A stretch of DNA of 64,000 nt from NCBI RefSeq assembly GCF_000422445.1, contig NZ_AULU01000018.1, positions 1 to 64,000 of the forward strand, read 5' to 3'. Below are positions 18,534 to 27,537 of this stretch, in pieces. Position 1 is the first letter of the stretch; the number at the start of each line of letters is the position of its first letter. Both the position numbers and the translations under genes were made by a program. Under the pieces are notes generated by a model. That model was not told where the DNA came from. It did not search any database and saw only the letters and a list, made by a program, of their open reading frames with translations. The DNA comes from Paenibacillus assamensis DSM 18201 (lineage in GTDB: Bacteria; Bacillota; Bacilli; Paenibacillales; Paenibacillaceae).

Positions 18534-18989
18534 ATGGCGACTTGGTGGATCGTAACAAAGAAACATTGGCGAATTGGACTTATTTCTGTTGCTGCTGTTA
18601 TGTGTGTGACCGCATTTTGGCGCTATGAAACGAATCGTATTCAAGAAAACGCAGCTCAGTCCCAACCTACAGAAAAACGTGTCATCCATATGATTACAAG
18701 TGAGGTCAAAGGGAAGTCGGAAGACGGCAAAGAGATAGAAGTATATCGTTTTGATCCAGGCACAGTGCCTGCCAATGACGGAGAACTCGTTGAACTGCGA
18801 ATTCGCGGAGTAAATGGCAAGCAGCATGACTTTTTTATTGAAGGAATGGACATCAGAGGCACGATTTATAAAAATAAAGAAACGGTCGTCACTTTCATCG
18901 CTAAAGAAGGCATCTACCCAATCATTTGTGCTAACCATGCAGATGCCGCACATGAAGGGCCTATGATAGGCTATATCGTTGTCGACTAA
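18534..18989 (+). CDS. Membrane-anchored cupredoxin-like protein
   Basis: The 151-residue protein has an N-terminal signal anchor (about 10-28) and an extracytoplasmic beta domain. The C-terminal ICANHADAAHEGPM offers the Cys-His-Met set of a type 1 or CuA-like copper site, with another His in GKQHDFFIEG. AAGGAGG precedes ATG 18534. It probably carries copper and electrons at the membrane surface; the partner is unknown. Confidence 0.75.
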   Translation: MATWWIVTKKHWRIGLISVAAVMCVTAFWRYETNRIQENAAQSQPTEKRVIHMITSEVKGKSEDGKEIEVYRFDPGTVPANDGELVELRIRGVNGKQHDFFIEGMDIRGTIYKNKETVVTFIAKEGIYPIICANHADAAHEGPMIGYIVVD

Positions 18990-19069
18990 GACAATTATCC
19001 AACGGTAGCAGGACGCATTCTTCCGCATATGTTGTTAGCATCTTGACGTATGAAAGGAGCTTGCCTGCT

Positions 19070-19378
19070 GTGAAGCCGAAAGAACGCCATACTACTCCTC
19101 TACCGTCGATGCGCAAAATACGCCGTGCCTGTGCTACCGAATTGTATCGAACGGTAAAACGGATGAATGTGTATATTCCTGCACCGCTTATTGAACAAGG
19201 TGAGCAGTTGTATGTAAAAAAAGTGGTTGCTAACCTACTGTTTGTTCATGAACACGGTCAAAATCGCAAAAAGCTCTGTGACTGGTGGGATGAGCATGTT
19301 GCCCCAGAGCTCTCCGAACTATGGAAAGTCGATATGGAAAAGTTAAAACAAAACTTCCGTCACACCTTCGGAGGATAA
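19070..19378 (+). CDS. Hypothetical basic/aromatic protein
   Basis: About 102 residues if translation begins at GTG 19070, which has AAAGGAG ten bases upstream; a TTG further upstream is less likely. Soluble, with charged helices and a Trp-rich CDWWDEHVAPELSELW segment. I do not recognise a family. It lies 80 nt after the cupredoxin-like gene in the same direction and is followed by a terminator, so it may be its operon partner. Confidence 0.55.
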   Translation: MKPKERHTTPLPSMRKIRRACATELYRTVKRMNVYIPAPLIEQGEQLYVKKVVANLLFVHEHGQNRKKLCDWWDEHVAPELSELWKVDMEKLKQNFRHTFGG

Positions 19379-19423
19379 CGTGAGCAGCAAATAACATAAG
19401 CGACGAGGTGCTTTTGGCTCCAT

Positions 19424-19456
19424 AAAAGGCCCATGCTGTACAGCATGAGCCTTTTC
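19424..19456. terminator. Terminator after the cupredoxin/hypothetical pair
   Basis: AAAAGGC-CATGCTG pairs with CAGCATG-GCCTTTT around a two-base loop (19424-19455), with A/T tracts on both sides. Confidence 0.9.
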
Positions 19457-19529
19457 GAGCATCTCATATGGATAAGAACATCAAGAGAATTCAGAACGAA
19501 GCAGTTGTTCTTCAGTCTTTCGTTAATCA

Positions 19530-19976
19530 CTACCCAATGAAGACAAATGCTTCATTTCCAGGTGGTATTACTCTACTTCTGCGGAATTGAACGCCGTTCG
19601 CATTAAATGTACGTACTACTAACGGTACATTTGTTGGTGTGCCTATGTTTCTAAATTGGACAACACCAAAGTTATCAAATGGCGCAGTAGCAATCAAAAC
19701 ACCGTTAGCGAATGCCCGTGCAGTAAAACCTCTTGTGTTGAAAGGAATACCGTTGCGCTGAACCCAAACTACCGTAAACCGATTTAGATACGGCCCTTGA
19801 AAAACGGTACTCGTCTTGTTCGTTGATTTCGTTGTCTTCTTCGTCGTTGGGCTTACCGTTTTGCTAGTTGGTTTTAGCTCTTTTAACGGCGGTTGCTTTG
19901 CAGTCGATTTGACGGTTTGCTTTACAGTCTGTTTCACAGTGGGCTTTACGACTTGCTTGGGTGGCTGCTTGCTCAT
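19530..19976 (-). CDS. Lys/Thr/Pro-rich repeat protein with C-terminal beta domain
   Basis: A 148-residue protein. The first 58 residues are a low-complexity basic region with repeats of VK(P/Q/S)T and KQTVK type. The last 90 form an apparently beta-rich, non-polar domain ending PGNEAFVFIG. No signal peptide. AAGGGGGAG precedes ATG 19976. Basic repeat tails with compact beta domains occur in some spore-surface proteins, but I see nothing that proves this. No family recognised. Confidence 0.6.
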   Translation of the reverse strand: MSKQPPKQVVKPTVKQTVKQTVKSTAKQPPLKELKPTSKTVSPTTKKTTKSTNKTSTVFQGPYLNRFTVVWVQRNGIPFNTRGFTARAFANGVLIATAPFDNFGVVQFRNIGTPTNVPLVVRTFNANGVQFRRSRVIPPGNEAFVFIG

Positions 19977-20133
19977 ACCATGGACTCCCCCTTATAGCGA
20001 TTTGTATACCGTATGCTTGTGAGTCTCGCCCTGTATGGACGTTAACCTAGCAAACAAGTGGGTAAAGCAAATTGGGGAAGTGTACCGGATGATTCGCGCA
20101 TTTCAGAATGAGTACGCTGCATTCATCTTCTTT

Positions 20134-22455
20134 TTACGGCCACGTTAACCTCTCGACGGAGGCCGATGCGCGAAGCGCCTCTGGCGTGATGGCGAATTGC
20201 TTATCGTTCGCCGGGTCGGCAAGCGCCTCCATGCGGCGCACTTCAGCCTTATACTGGCTGAAGCAATCTTGCGTCGCCAAGGCAAGCGTACGCGCCTCGG
20301 CGAAACGCCCTTGCTCCGCCGCCTGAAGGCTCATGGCGGCGAGACGTTCGACCGCTTCGGTCTGCAATGCCTTATCGAAGCGGTCTGCTTGTACAGCCGC
20401 CTTCCACCAGGTGGCGGCTTCTTCCTCGCGTCCGCTGCGTTCGGACGCGAGCGCGAGCGCACGATAGAGCGCTTTGCCGCGGCGCTCATAGCGCAAGCCT
20501 TCGCGCAGCATGGCGAGCGACTCATCTGGGGGCAGATGCTCCGCTGCTGCTAGCCGGATATCGGTTCTAGCTGGTGATAAGCTTGCAGCGAGCCGTAGAT
20601 AGGTTGGGTTATCGACGTGGTACCCAAAGCTAAATATCTTATGCCCTGCCACCTGAAGCAAGTTCATAACAACCCCAGTGCCCAACACGATGGTAAGAAT
20701 CATTGCTGGCAAGCGACGATTCAAGTGGAATCGATTCTTGTGCAAAGGAGTAAACTGCCGCCTCCTCAAAGTGTCATCTCCGTTATCGTTGTATGAAGAC
20801 TCGTCATACGACTGAGCCTTATTATCACATCGCTGTTCAGATACCACTTGGTTACGAATTGGAGTTAGCCAAGCAATAACAAGCCACGCTAAGCTAATCC
20901 ATATGATTAAACCATATGCCATATCAAAGTCGATTAAGCTGTGCAGAACAACAATCAGCACAGCTGCAGCCGCTCCTTGGTTCCGTCTCCAAGCTCCTAT
21001 GACTGCAAAAGCGATCATACCTCCCACAACGAGAGTTCCTGCTAGTCCAATATCCAATAGACTATCGACTAATAAACTATGTGCTTCCTTGCCTACATAT
21101 GGCTCTTGCTGTATACTAGCAAACTGCTGTCGCCATGCATCTCCACCACTCCCGAACCACGGGCGCTCCTGCCACAGCCGTATTGCATCTTGATACATAA
21201 GTGCTCGTGCAGATGCTGTTTCATAATGCCCTCCAGTTAAACGATCATTTGCCTGATCTGGTGCAACAGTCCAAGCTAGCCATGCTACGATTAGGATGAT
21301 AATACTTGCACCACCAACGAGCAGCACCCTTCCTTGCTTTACACGGCGCTGACTATAACAAGCAATGAGCAGCAGTAACGTATTGCTGAGAAGGCAGCCG
21401 AAAAATGCTGTCCATGCAGCATAACGAAAAGTATCTGATAGCCATAGCCCTGCGGTGGCGAATATAGATAGCATCGCCCAGCTTGCCAGCCACAGCATAA
21501 ACAACAACAAGCCTAGCTTCTCTTTTCTAGGTGTCAGCACCCAAGTAACGAGTAAAACGAAAATGGTTGCCAGCCAAGCCCCCCTAGACTCCGTTAATCC
21601 TAAAACCGTAAGATGGAGAAAAATAAGCCCGGTTGCTAGGATAACTTTGTTCATTTCGCTGTGCATCAGTTTCATATAAGCATGCTTTATCCCACGCTGA
21701 TGCCGCTCTTGCGGCTCTTGCAGCGATTGCGACTGTCGTGAATATTGAAGCAATGACAAGCGTCTATACGTATTCAAAAGGTGATAAACGGCGAATGCTC
21801 CTGCGATCGTGCCAAGTGTATTCGGGTACTGCAACCACCCACCTAACCGAAACCCCAGCGCCGATATTTCTACATCCGAACTAAAATAGACTGCCCCCTC
21901 AAGTTTTATCCATCCGTATAATTGAAACAAAGATCCTGCTGAGAGCACCAAACCACAGACTGTCACTAGCCTGTGAATCCACTGCCGCCTCGGATACCTA
22001 ATTAAGTCGTTATGATTTGCAACTCTCGAATCCATACTGCTGTTGTAGGCGCTAAGTTGTACGAGTACAATAACCCATGCACCCGCTCCTATCCAGCGTA
22101 TACATTGCATCCAGGTGCCTTGAACACTCGCAGGATTGCCTAACAGTCCGATGACATAAAATAGCGCAGCTATGAAAGGAAATAACAGCGGCCACGGTAT
22201 GGAGATGGCCATACGATTCTTCGTTTCTAGATCCCCTCTATTCATAAGAGCTCGCGATACAAGCCATAAAGCTAAAGGCATAATGACAAAGGCGGCTCGC
22301 ATATAATCCCTGTCATAAAACCAGCCATAGTCCAGCATACCGCCAAGCAGAAGCCAATACGTACATATCAAAAGTACATAATGTTGAATATCGTTACCTC
22401 TTAGATTCCAAAATACCGCTTTCTTTTGTCGTTCCTTTTGATGAATACTCCGCAT
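20134..22455 (-). CDS. O-antigen-ligase family membrane protein with helical-repeat C-terminus
   Basis: A 773-residue protein with about 12 membrane segments in the first 560 residues. The family loop motif FGSGGDAWRQQF...KEAHSLLVDSLLDIG belongs to the Wzy/WaaL (O-antigen ligase/polymerase) superfamily. After the last membrane segment (about 595) there is an Ala/Arg/Glu-rich TPR-like domain. In Bacillales such proteins are thought to handle surface glycans. The final 430 bp are clearly richer in G+C than the rest. AAGGGGGG precedes ATG 22455. Confidence 0.75.
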   Translation of the reverse strand: MRSIHQKERQKKAVFWNLRGNDIQHYVLLICTYWLLLGGMLDYGWFYDRDYMRAAFVIMPLALWLVSRALMNRGDLETKNRMAISIPWPLLFPFIAALFYVIGLLGNPASVQGTWMQCIRWIGAGAWVIVLVQLSAYNSSMDSRVANHNDLIRYPRRQWIHRLVTVCGLVLSAGSLFQLYGWIKLEGAVYFSSDVEISALGFRLGGWLQYPNTLGTIAGAFAVYHLLNTYRRLSLLQYSRQSQSLQEPQERHQRGIKHAYMKLMHSEMNKVILATGLIFLHLTVLGLTESRGAWLATIFVLLVTWVLTPRKEKLGLLLFMLWLASWAMLSIFATAGLWLSDTFRYAAWTAFFGCLLSNTLLLLIACYSQRRVKQGRVLLVGGASIIILIVAWLAWTVAPDQANDRLTGGHYETASARALMYQDAIRLWQERPWFGSGGDAWRQQFASIQQEPYVGKEAHSLLVDSLLDIGLAGTLVVGGMIAFAVIGAWRRNQGAAAAVLIVVLHSLIDFDMAYGLIIWISLAWLVIAWLTPIRNQVVSEQRCDNKAQSYDESSYNDNGDDTLRRRQFTPLHKNRFHLNRRLPAMILTIVLGTGVVMNLLQVAGHKIFSFGYHVDNPTYLRLAASLSPARTDIRLAAAEHLPPDESLAMLREGLRYERRGKALYRALALASERSGREEEAATWWKAAVQADRFDKALQTEAVERLAAMSLQAAEQGRFAEARTLALATQDCFSQYKAEVRRMEALADPANDKQFAITPEALRASASVERLTWP

Positions 22456-22521
22456 ATAATCCCCCCTTCATTACCACATACAATGCCACTCAACTATGAC
22501 CCTGTGTAACATCCAACAAAG

Positions 22522-22547
22522 AAGGCCCTCCATTCGGAAAGGCCTTT
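22522..22547 (-). terminator. Terminator after the PilZ gene
   Basis: AAGGCC (22522-22527) and GGCCTT (22541-22546) with inner CC/GG pairing; on the minus strand followed by CTTTG. Short T-tract, but well placed between the two minus-strand genes. Confidence 0.65.
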
Positions 22548-22613
22548 ACCATCGTCTCCTATTATGTATCGCTCTAATCAAATTATGATATAACGTTAAT
22601 TGTGTACAACATG

Positions 22614-23291
22614 TTAGCTTAATGTCGATTTCTTAGATTGTACATAGACTTCGACTTGTCTACGAATAATAAACGCTCGCAGCGCTCTTGATGACAGGTC
22701 ATCTATGAGTTCCAACGTCCCGCCGCACATCAAGGCCGATTCTTTATGTTCTTGGCGAATAATATAAACCTCAGCTTGCAATTTAAAGCCTAAGTCCAGC
22801 TCTACATTCAACTTATGTCCTATCTTCCAATCGCAATGCGGCGCAACAAGGAAGCCTACTCCGTTCAAACTAATATCCAACAAATCGATAGCCATTTGTG
22901 ATAATTGATCTGGCCCATTTCCATGAGCACTTTTAAAAATGCTGGCTACACCGCTGTTCCTTATTTCAACCCTAGGATGCTCTCGCTTGTCCGCAAATCT
23001 TTTCTGATGCTGTGGCGGATTTACAAATAAAAGTGAACCTAAATGTCTTGCTATTACTTTGGTCATAAACGTAAACATGCCCACCGGCGAGTACATCGTG
23101 ATTTTAACCTGCTCTCCCAGTTCGAACTGTTCATATTCTGGAAGCTCCACTTCCATTAGATCCCCTTCGATATAAGATAGCACACCTGTAGCAACGGTAC
23201 TTTCCCCCTCAATAACTGTACGGCTATGAAGAAGAACCCGTAAAGGCTGCTGACTAGATGGCGATGACTCTTGTGCTGATGTTTCAAACAT
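22614..23291 (-). CDS. PilZ-domain cyclic-di-GMP binding protein (YcgR/YpfA-like)
   Basis: The 225-residue protein has an N-terminal YcgR-like beta domain (about 20-105) and a C-terminal PilZ domain. The two c-di-GMP contact motifs are visible: KREHPRVEI (RxxxR) and DISLNGVGF (D/NxSxxG). Proteins of this architecture link c-di-GMP to flagellar braking or surface behaviour. Monocistronic in this context. Confidence 0.88.
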   Translation of the reverse strand: MFETSAQESSPSSQQPLRVLLHSRTVIEGESTVATGVLSYIEGDLMEVELPEYEQFELGEQVKITMYSPVGMFTFMTKVIARHLGSLLFVNPPQHQKRFADKREHPRVEIRNSGVASIFKSAHGNGPDQLSQMAIDLLDISLNGVGFLVAPHCDWKIGHKLNVELDLGFKLQAEVYIIRQEHKESALMCGGTLELIDDLSSRALRAFIIRRQVEVYVQSKKSTLS

Positions 23292-23418
23292 GAACGTTGT
23301 TCAGCTCCCTTTCCATTCGATTCATCCTATCATTTAAATAGATGACGTCTTATAAATATGTTATCGTCAACACAATATCTATAGTAAAGATTTAGAAGAC
23401 TAAGATGCTTATTTTTTC

Positions 23419-23450
23419 TTGACACTCACGCTTCGTATATTCATTATAAT
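23419..23450 (+). promoter_or_regulatory. Promoter-like hexamers with 20-bp spacing before the GNAT gene
   Basis: TTGACA (23419-23424) and TATAAT (23445-23450) are both perfect SigA hexamers but 20 bp apart, longer than the normal 17. Such spacing is known for MerR-family controlled promoters, but no clear dyad lies between the hexamers. Confidence 0.45.
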
Positions 23451-23475
23451 GAGGGTTGCAAAGGAGGTACGCTGT

Positions 23476-23976
23476 ATGGAACATCATTTTACAATAGAAC
23501 CTATGACCGAGGAAGATGCTAACGACATTTGCTCATGGCAGTATGAGGCGCCATTTGATATATATCGTTTTTTACCGTGGTCAGAAATGAAAGAACAGGG
23601 TATCGAATTCGGTGATCCCGACCTACGAACATCTCAATATGCATCTGTACGCTTAGGTAAAGATTTAGCAGGATTCGCTCAATTTTTCCCGCTTGTAAAT
23701 GTTACTCGTATTGGGCTTGGCATGCGGCCGCAATGGTGCGGAAACGGGTATGGAGTAGATTTTGTGACTGCGATCGTAAAGGAAGCGCAGTTCCGTGCTC
23801 CCGAAAATGAAATCGATTTAGAAGTATTCACATGGAACAAACGAGCGGTTAACGTGTACTTGCGAGCAGGATTTCAAATTACCGATGAATATAAACGACC
23901 GACTCCTACTGGAGCAGCCTCGTTCTACTGTATGGTCTACGAACCATCACAATCGAAATCATCTCATACATGCTGA
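23476..23976 (+). CDS. GNAT-family N-acetyltransferase
   Basis: A 166-residue acetyltransferase starting at ATG 23476, which has AAAGGAGG at optimal distance. The acetyl-CoA loop region reads RPQWCGNGYGVDFV, and the C-terminal EVFTWNKRAVNVYLRAGF is the typical GNAT motif B. The substrate cannot be deduced. Flanked by a promoter-like element with unusual spacing. Confidence 0.85.
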   Translation: MEHHFTIEPMTEEDANDICSWQYEAPFDIYRFLPWSEMKEQGIEFGDPDLRTSQYASVRLGKDLAGFAQFFPLVNVTRIGLGMRPQWCGNGYGVDFVTAIVKEAQFRAPENEIDLEVFTWNKRAVNVYLRAGFQITDEYKRPTPTGAASFYCMVYEPSQSKSSHTC

Positions 23977-24000
23977 CATAGTAAAGAGACTTCTTACTAA

Positions 24001-24062
24001 AATAAAGTTGCCCCTAGCGTAAATACTGCTGAACAGCGTTATACCTACGATAAGGGCAACCA
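24001..24062 (-). terminator. Terminator of the methyltransferase gene
   Basis: GTTGCCC (24007-24013) pairs with GGGCAAC (24054-24060) with additional inner CGTA/TACG and CTG/CAG pairing; TTTATTTT follows on the minus strand. Confidence 0.75.
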
Positions 24063-24101
24063 CATCTAACATTCACAACAAACGAATGAGATAGCTTCTT
24101 A

Positions 24102-25298
24102 CTAATTGCTGCCTGTTACGAGACCAAGACGATCCCATTCCGATTGCAGCGCACGCTCTAAATATGGACGAACATGCAAAAACTGCTGATACGATTGATA
24201 TTCCGCCCACATCTTGTCCACTTCATCCTGCTTGCGCTTGGCCGCAACTGCACGGATCAGCAGGTTTTTTGGCGTATGCTCAAGATCAATAAATTCAAGC
24301 AGCTGTGTGCTATAGCCTACCACATCTAATAACTTAGCGCGGGCAGCATCTGTCGCTAATGCAGCGAAGCGCTCTTTTAATATGCCATGGCGCAGCAAAG
24401 GCTCCAATTGTGGAGCAGCGACTTGTTGATAAAGCTCATGCTGACAGCAAGGCACTGACAAAATAACATTTGCCCCCCATCGCACTGCCTTCTCTAAGGC
24501 CATATCTGTCGCTGTATCGCAAGCATGCAAAGTGACAACCATATCTACATTGCCAGCCCATTGATACTGCGCAATGTCTCCTAGCGCAAAATGCAGTCCA
24601 TCATATTGAAGCGTGCGGGCAAGCTTCTCACAGTGCGCAATAACATCTTCCTTTAGATCAAGCCCTGTAATATGAACCTCACGTCCGCGCAATACATGTA
24701 AATAATGATACAGCGCAAACGTTAGGTACGACTTGCCACATCCAAAGTCAATAATACGAACTGGCCTATCAGCAGGCAGATGGTCCAGTACATCCTCTAC
24801 CATCTCTATAAAGCGATTGATTTGCCTGAACTTATCGTATTTGGCACCTAGGACGTTACCCGAAGCACTCATAATGCCAAGCTCGACCAAAAAAGCAGCT
24901 GGAACCCCATCTTCGATGATGTACTGCTTCTTGCGATTATGAGATAGATCCGCTTGCTTAGACTTTTTATCTGTCTTCGATTTGATATTGACTTTGTACT
25001 TCTTACTAATGAGTACATGATGTTCCCCATCAGTAGTGCGAATCAAGGCTTGTTGAAAATGATCGTTAAGCAACTGCATCAGTTTAGCAACAGCTTCCGT
25101 CATCAACGTATTTTCATGTGCCACCTTGTTAGCATAATGATAGGTCAACTGAAGGACAACGCCTTCTCTCAATTTAATCGGCTTCGCTGTAACCTTCGTG
25201 CAGCCGGGTTCAGGCTGCTGCCTAACTTGACTAAACACGGCAGAATGCAAGCTGCCAGACTGTATACATTCATTTATTAATTCGCGTAAACGTTCCAC
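24102..25298 (-). CDS. Class I SAM-dependent methyltransferase (Methyltransf_32/METTL25-like)
   Basis: About 398 residues. GTG 25298 with GGGAG eight bases upstream is the best start; a TTG 15 bp further up is possible. The Rossmann core shows RIIDFGCGKSYLTFALYHYL (SAM motif I), GLDLK (motif II) and VVTLHACDTATD followed by VPCCQHE. DFGCGK and HACD/CCQ are signatures of the family that includes eukaryotic METTL25 and GSTCD. An RNA or protein substrate is plausible; unproven. The N-terminal 130 residues form a separate domain. Confidence 0.75.
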   Translation of the reverse strand: MERLRELINECIQSGSLHSAVFSQVRQQPEPGCTKVTAKPIKLREGVVLQLTYHYANKVAHENTLMTEAVAKLMQLLNDHFQQALIRTTDGEHHVLISKKYKVNIKSKTDKKSKQADLSHNRKKQYIIEDGVPAAFLVELGIMSASGNVLGAKYDKFRQINRFIEMVEDVLDHLPADRPVRIIDFGCGKSYLTFALYHYLHVLRGREVHITGLDLKEDVIAHCEKLARTLQYDGLHFALGDIAQYQWAGNVDMVVTLHACDTATDMALEKAVRWGANVILSVPCCQHELYQQVAAPQLEPLLRHGILKERFAALATDAARAKLLDVVGYSTQLLEFIDLEHTPKNLLIRAVAAKRKQDEVDKMWAEYQSYQQFLHVRPYLERALQSEWDRLGLVTGSN

Positions 25299-25420
25299 TT
25301 TTATAACTCCCAACTTTCCTCTACAACTAAACTTTAGTTTACACGAAAGCCATCCGCATAACCACTTTTCTCACAAGGTTTTGTGCAATAGAACATCCCA
25401 AGCGTATCCAGTTCCAAATC

Positions 25421-25456
25421 CAAATAGGCGATCCTTACATGGAAGGATCGCCTACA
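25421..25456 (-). terminator. Terminator of the alpha/beta hydrolase gene
   Basis: TAGGCGATCC (25425-25434) pairs with GGATCGCCTA (25445-25454); on the minus strand TTTGGATTTGG follows. Confidence 0.7.
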
Positions 25457-25524
25457 TAAAACTATGTGAGGATGAGAATTCATCGGTTACCTATAGTCCC
25501 ATTGTTCTTTTCACTATTCACGGT

Positions 25525-26322
25525 TCACGGTTGAGGCAAGCTTTCCATAAAACGGCTAATCGCATGAGCCATTCCCTCTGAATCCTCCATCATTCCCATG
25601 TGCCCAACATTCGGTAGTAATACTTGATGTACATGAGGACCTTCTGTAGTAAACAATCGCTCTGCTGGCACAATCTGATCTTGATCACCTGCTACGAGCA
25701 GCAGCGGCAATTTGGTTGCAGTCATAACAGCTGTTCGATCTTCTCGTTCCCGCATTGCCAGTGCAGCTCCTATCGCACCTTGTGGAGGTGTATGGTAGCC
25801 AATCTCCAATGCCCTATGAATAGATTCCTTATGCTGCTCAAGTTTATTCGGATTGAACAGTTTCGGGACAAGCTCATCGACGAATTGCACAATTCCTTGT
25901 GATTGAATACGTTCAACGGCTTTTAGGCGATTTTCTTTAGCCTGTTCTGAATCTGCATAACCTGTAGAGTGAATTAATCCAAACCCATGAAGACGATGCG
26001 CAAAGCGCTGCGCAACAGACAAAGTGACATATCCTCCTAGAGAATGGCCGAGCAGTACGAACTTATCTAGTTCCAGCTTGTCCGCTAACGCAATAATATC
26101 ATCTGCCATCTGCTCAATCGTATATGCCCCTTTTGGAGCGGTAGACTTCCCGTGACCACGCAAGTCAGGCGTAATGACTCGATATTGCTGCTGTAAATGA
26201 GGAACAACGTCTGACCAATATTGTTGATTGCCACAAAATCCATGCAGCAAAATAACCGCCGCTCCTTTACCGCTATCCCCTATATGTAAATGGAATTCCT
26301 TTTGAATTTCAATCTTCGTCAT
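25525..26322 (-). CDS. Alpha/beta hydrolase
   Basis: A 265-residue hydrolase beginning at ATG 26322 (MTKIEIQ); the extra open frame upstream lacks hydrolase sequence. Oxyanion motif LLHGFCG, nucleophile elbow GHSLGG, acid in GDQDQIVP and catalytic His in NVGHMGMME are all present, so it should be active. Similar proteins hydrolyse esters or act in menaquinone-like or peroxidase reactions; the substrate is not apparent. Confidence 0.85.
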   Translation of the reverse strand: MTKIEIQKEFHLHIGDSGKGAAVILLHGFCGNQQYWSDVVPHLQQQYRVITPDLRGHGKSTAPKGAYTIEQMADDIIALADKLELDKFVLLGHSLGGYVTLSVAQRFAHRLHGFGLIHSTGYADSEQAKENRLKAVERIQSQGIVQFVDELVPKLFNPNKLEQHKESIHRALEIGYHTPPQGAIGAALAMREREDRTAVMTATKLPLLLVAGDQDQIVPAERLFTTEGPHVHQVLLPNVGHMGMMEDSEGMAHAISRFMESLPQP

Positions 26323-26555
26323 CCTGTTCCCTCTTTCCATTCTATATTGTATGCCACGAAACGAAAAAATAGCCAATTTTTGTGTATATTCATAAAAAAA
26401 TTTCATGAATGCACAGTTGTTGATTCTAGTATGCATAAATGTTCCATACTTATTGAATATATACACTAATTGCATACCCGATGAAACATAGCTAACGCTA
26501 ACCAACTCTCCACCTATTGGACTCAGCATACCTAACAAGTAAGGGGGTGTTGATC

Positions 26556-26648
26556 ATGGAAGGGTTTGAACTGTTTCTCGGCACTTGTACGTTCATGATT
26601 GGAATGGTTCAACTGATGATCGTGTTGTCTGATCGAAACAAAAAGTAG
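26556..26648 (+). CDS. 30-residue holin-like toxin-type hydrophobic peptide
   Basis: ATG 26556 follows AAGGGGGTG by eight bases and encodes 30 residues. A short polar start (MEGFELFLG) is followed by a hydrophobic stretch FMIGMVQLMIVL and a basic end DRNKK. This pattern fits the 'putative holin-like toxin' family of Firmicutes, related in style to type I toxins such as TxpA/BsrG. A hairpin terminator follows at 26716. I found no convincing antisense-RNA promoter. Too short for certainty. Confidence 0.6.
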   Translation: MEGFELFLGTCTFMIGMVQLMIVLSDRNKK

Positions 26649-26715
26649 TCCGCTCCGCACAGAACGGACCATTGCACGCAGTTGGCAGTTTCCCAATTCA
26701 TGCTTTTGTCAGGCT

Positions 26716-26744
26716 AAGTCGGATGCCCCACATCCGACTTTTCT
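26716..26744 (+). terminator. Terminator after the holin-like peptide gene
   Basis: AAGTCGGATG (26716-26725) pairs with CATCCGACTT (26731-26740) around CCCCA, followed by TTCTATTT. It defines a short transcript of about 200 nt. Confidence 0.85.
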
Positions 26745-26808
26745 ATTTAGGCCCACAACTTCAATTTATGGTGGTGGTATCTATTTTATGATTGGATAAC
26801 AGCACTAA

Positions 26809-27357
26809 TTATGAACGCTCTGTTACAATTGCTGCAGTTGAATCTATCGCATCGACAATCTGATCGACCATGCGAATAACTTGGAATAACGAAGTTGTTT
26901 GCAGCGTCAGATAAGGCTTCGGCCCATGTTGGTTTACAACAGCCGCTATGCTGTAATGACCGACTGCTGGAAGTGCTGTACCCACAGATTCAGCTGGCTG
27001 CAAGGGTTGATTATTTACGAGAAACTGTCCTACCGAAGAAGGATGGCCCAAGCAAGCATCTATCGCCACCACAATCTTTTCACCATCTATCGAAGCTAAA
27101 TAGCGCTCCAAGCTTGAAGCATCACACGGATCAGCCAACGTACCGATAACTTGCGTATATCCGAGTTCCTGAAGTTTCGTGCCTACTAAAGGACCTAGTG
27201 CATCCCCTGTAGAGCGATCTGTACCAATACATACAAATACGATGCGACTTGCCTCATACCGACTAACGATCTCCTGCAAGAAGGATACTAAGCCAGCATG
27301 CGTACATTTACGAGGCTTACTTATAGGCAAGCATTCTTGATGAATAGGATTAACCAT
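26809..27357 (-). CDS. yyaC: Sporulation protein YyaC (DUF1256, GPR-like fold)
   Basis: A 182-residue protein with the DUF1256 hallmarks CIGTDRSTGDALGPLVG, DACLG and a GHYSIAAVVN segment. The family has a hydrogenase-maturation/GPR protease-like fold and is restricted to spore formers. ATG 27357 follows AAGGGGGG. Its biochemical role is unresolved in the literature I know; presence supports a sporulating organism. Confidence 0.9.
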   Translation of the reverse strand: MVNPIHQECLPISKPRKCTHAGLVSFLQEIVSRYEASRIVFVCIGTDRSTGDALGPLVGTKLQELGYTQVIGTLADPCDASSLERYLASIDGEKIVVAIDACLGHPSSVGQFLVNNQPLQPAESVGTALPAVGHYSIAAVVNQHGPKPYLTLQTTSLFQVIRMVDQIVDAIDSTAAIVTERS

Positions 27358-27537
27358 GAGCTCCCCCCTTAATTTATATACAGCAATTTGTTATAGATAG
27401 CATCATGAATATACGTATGCGCTTAATGACGCCTTATTGTACTGTATGACTAGCATAATTGCCAAGTCGTGCACGAAGTCTTTTACCATGTTACAATACG
27501 TTCAACGACGGTTGTTTAACCGATGAGGAGGATCCTA

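Noticed and set aside
20197-20570. Plus-strand frames opposite the GC-rich end of the O-antigen-ligase-like gene
   Set aside because: High G+C removes stop codons in all frames; the minus-strand frame continues the real gene.
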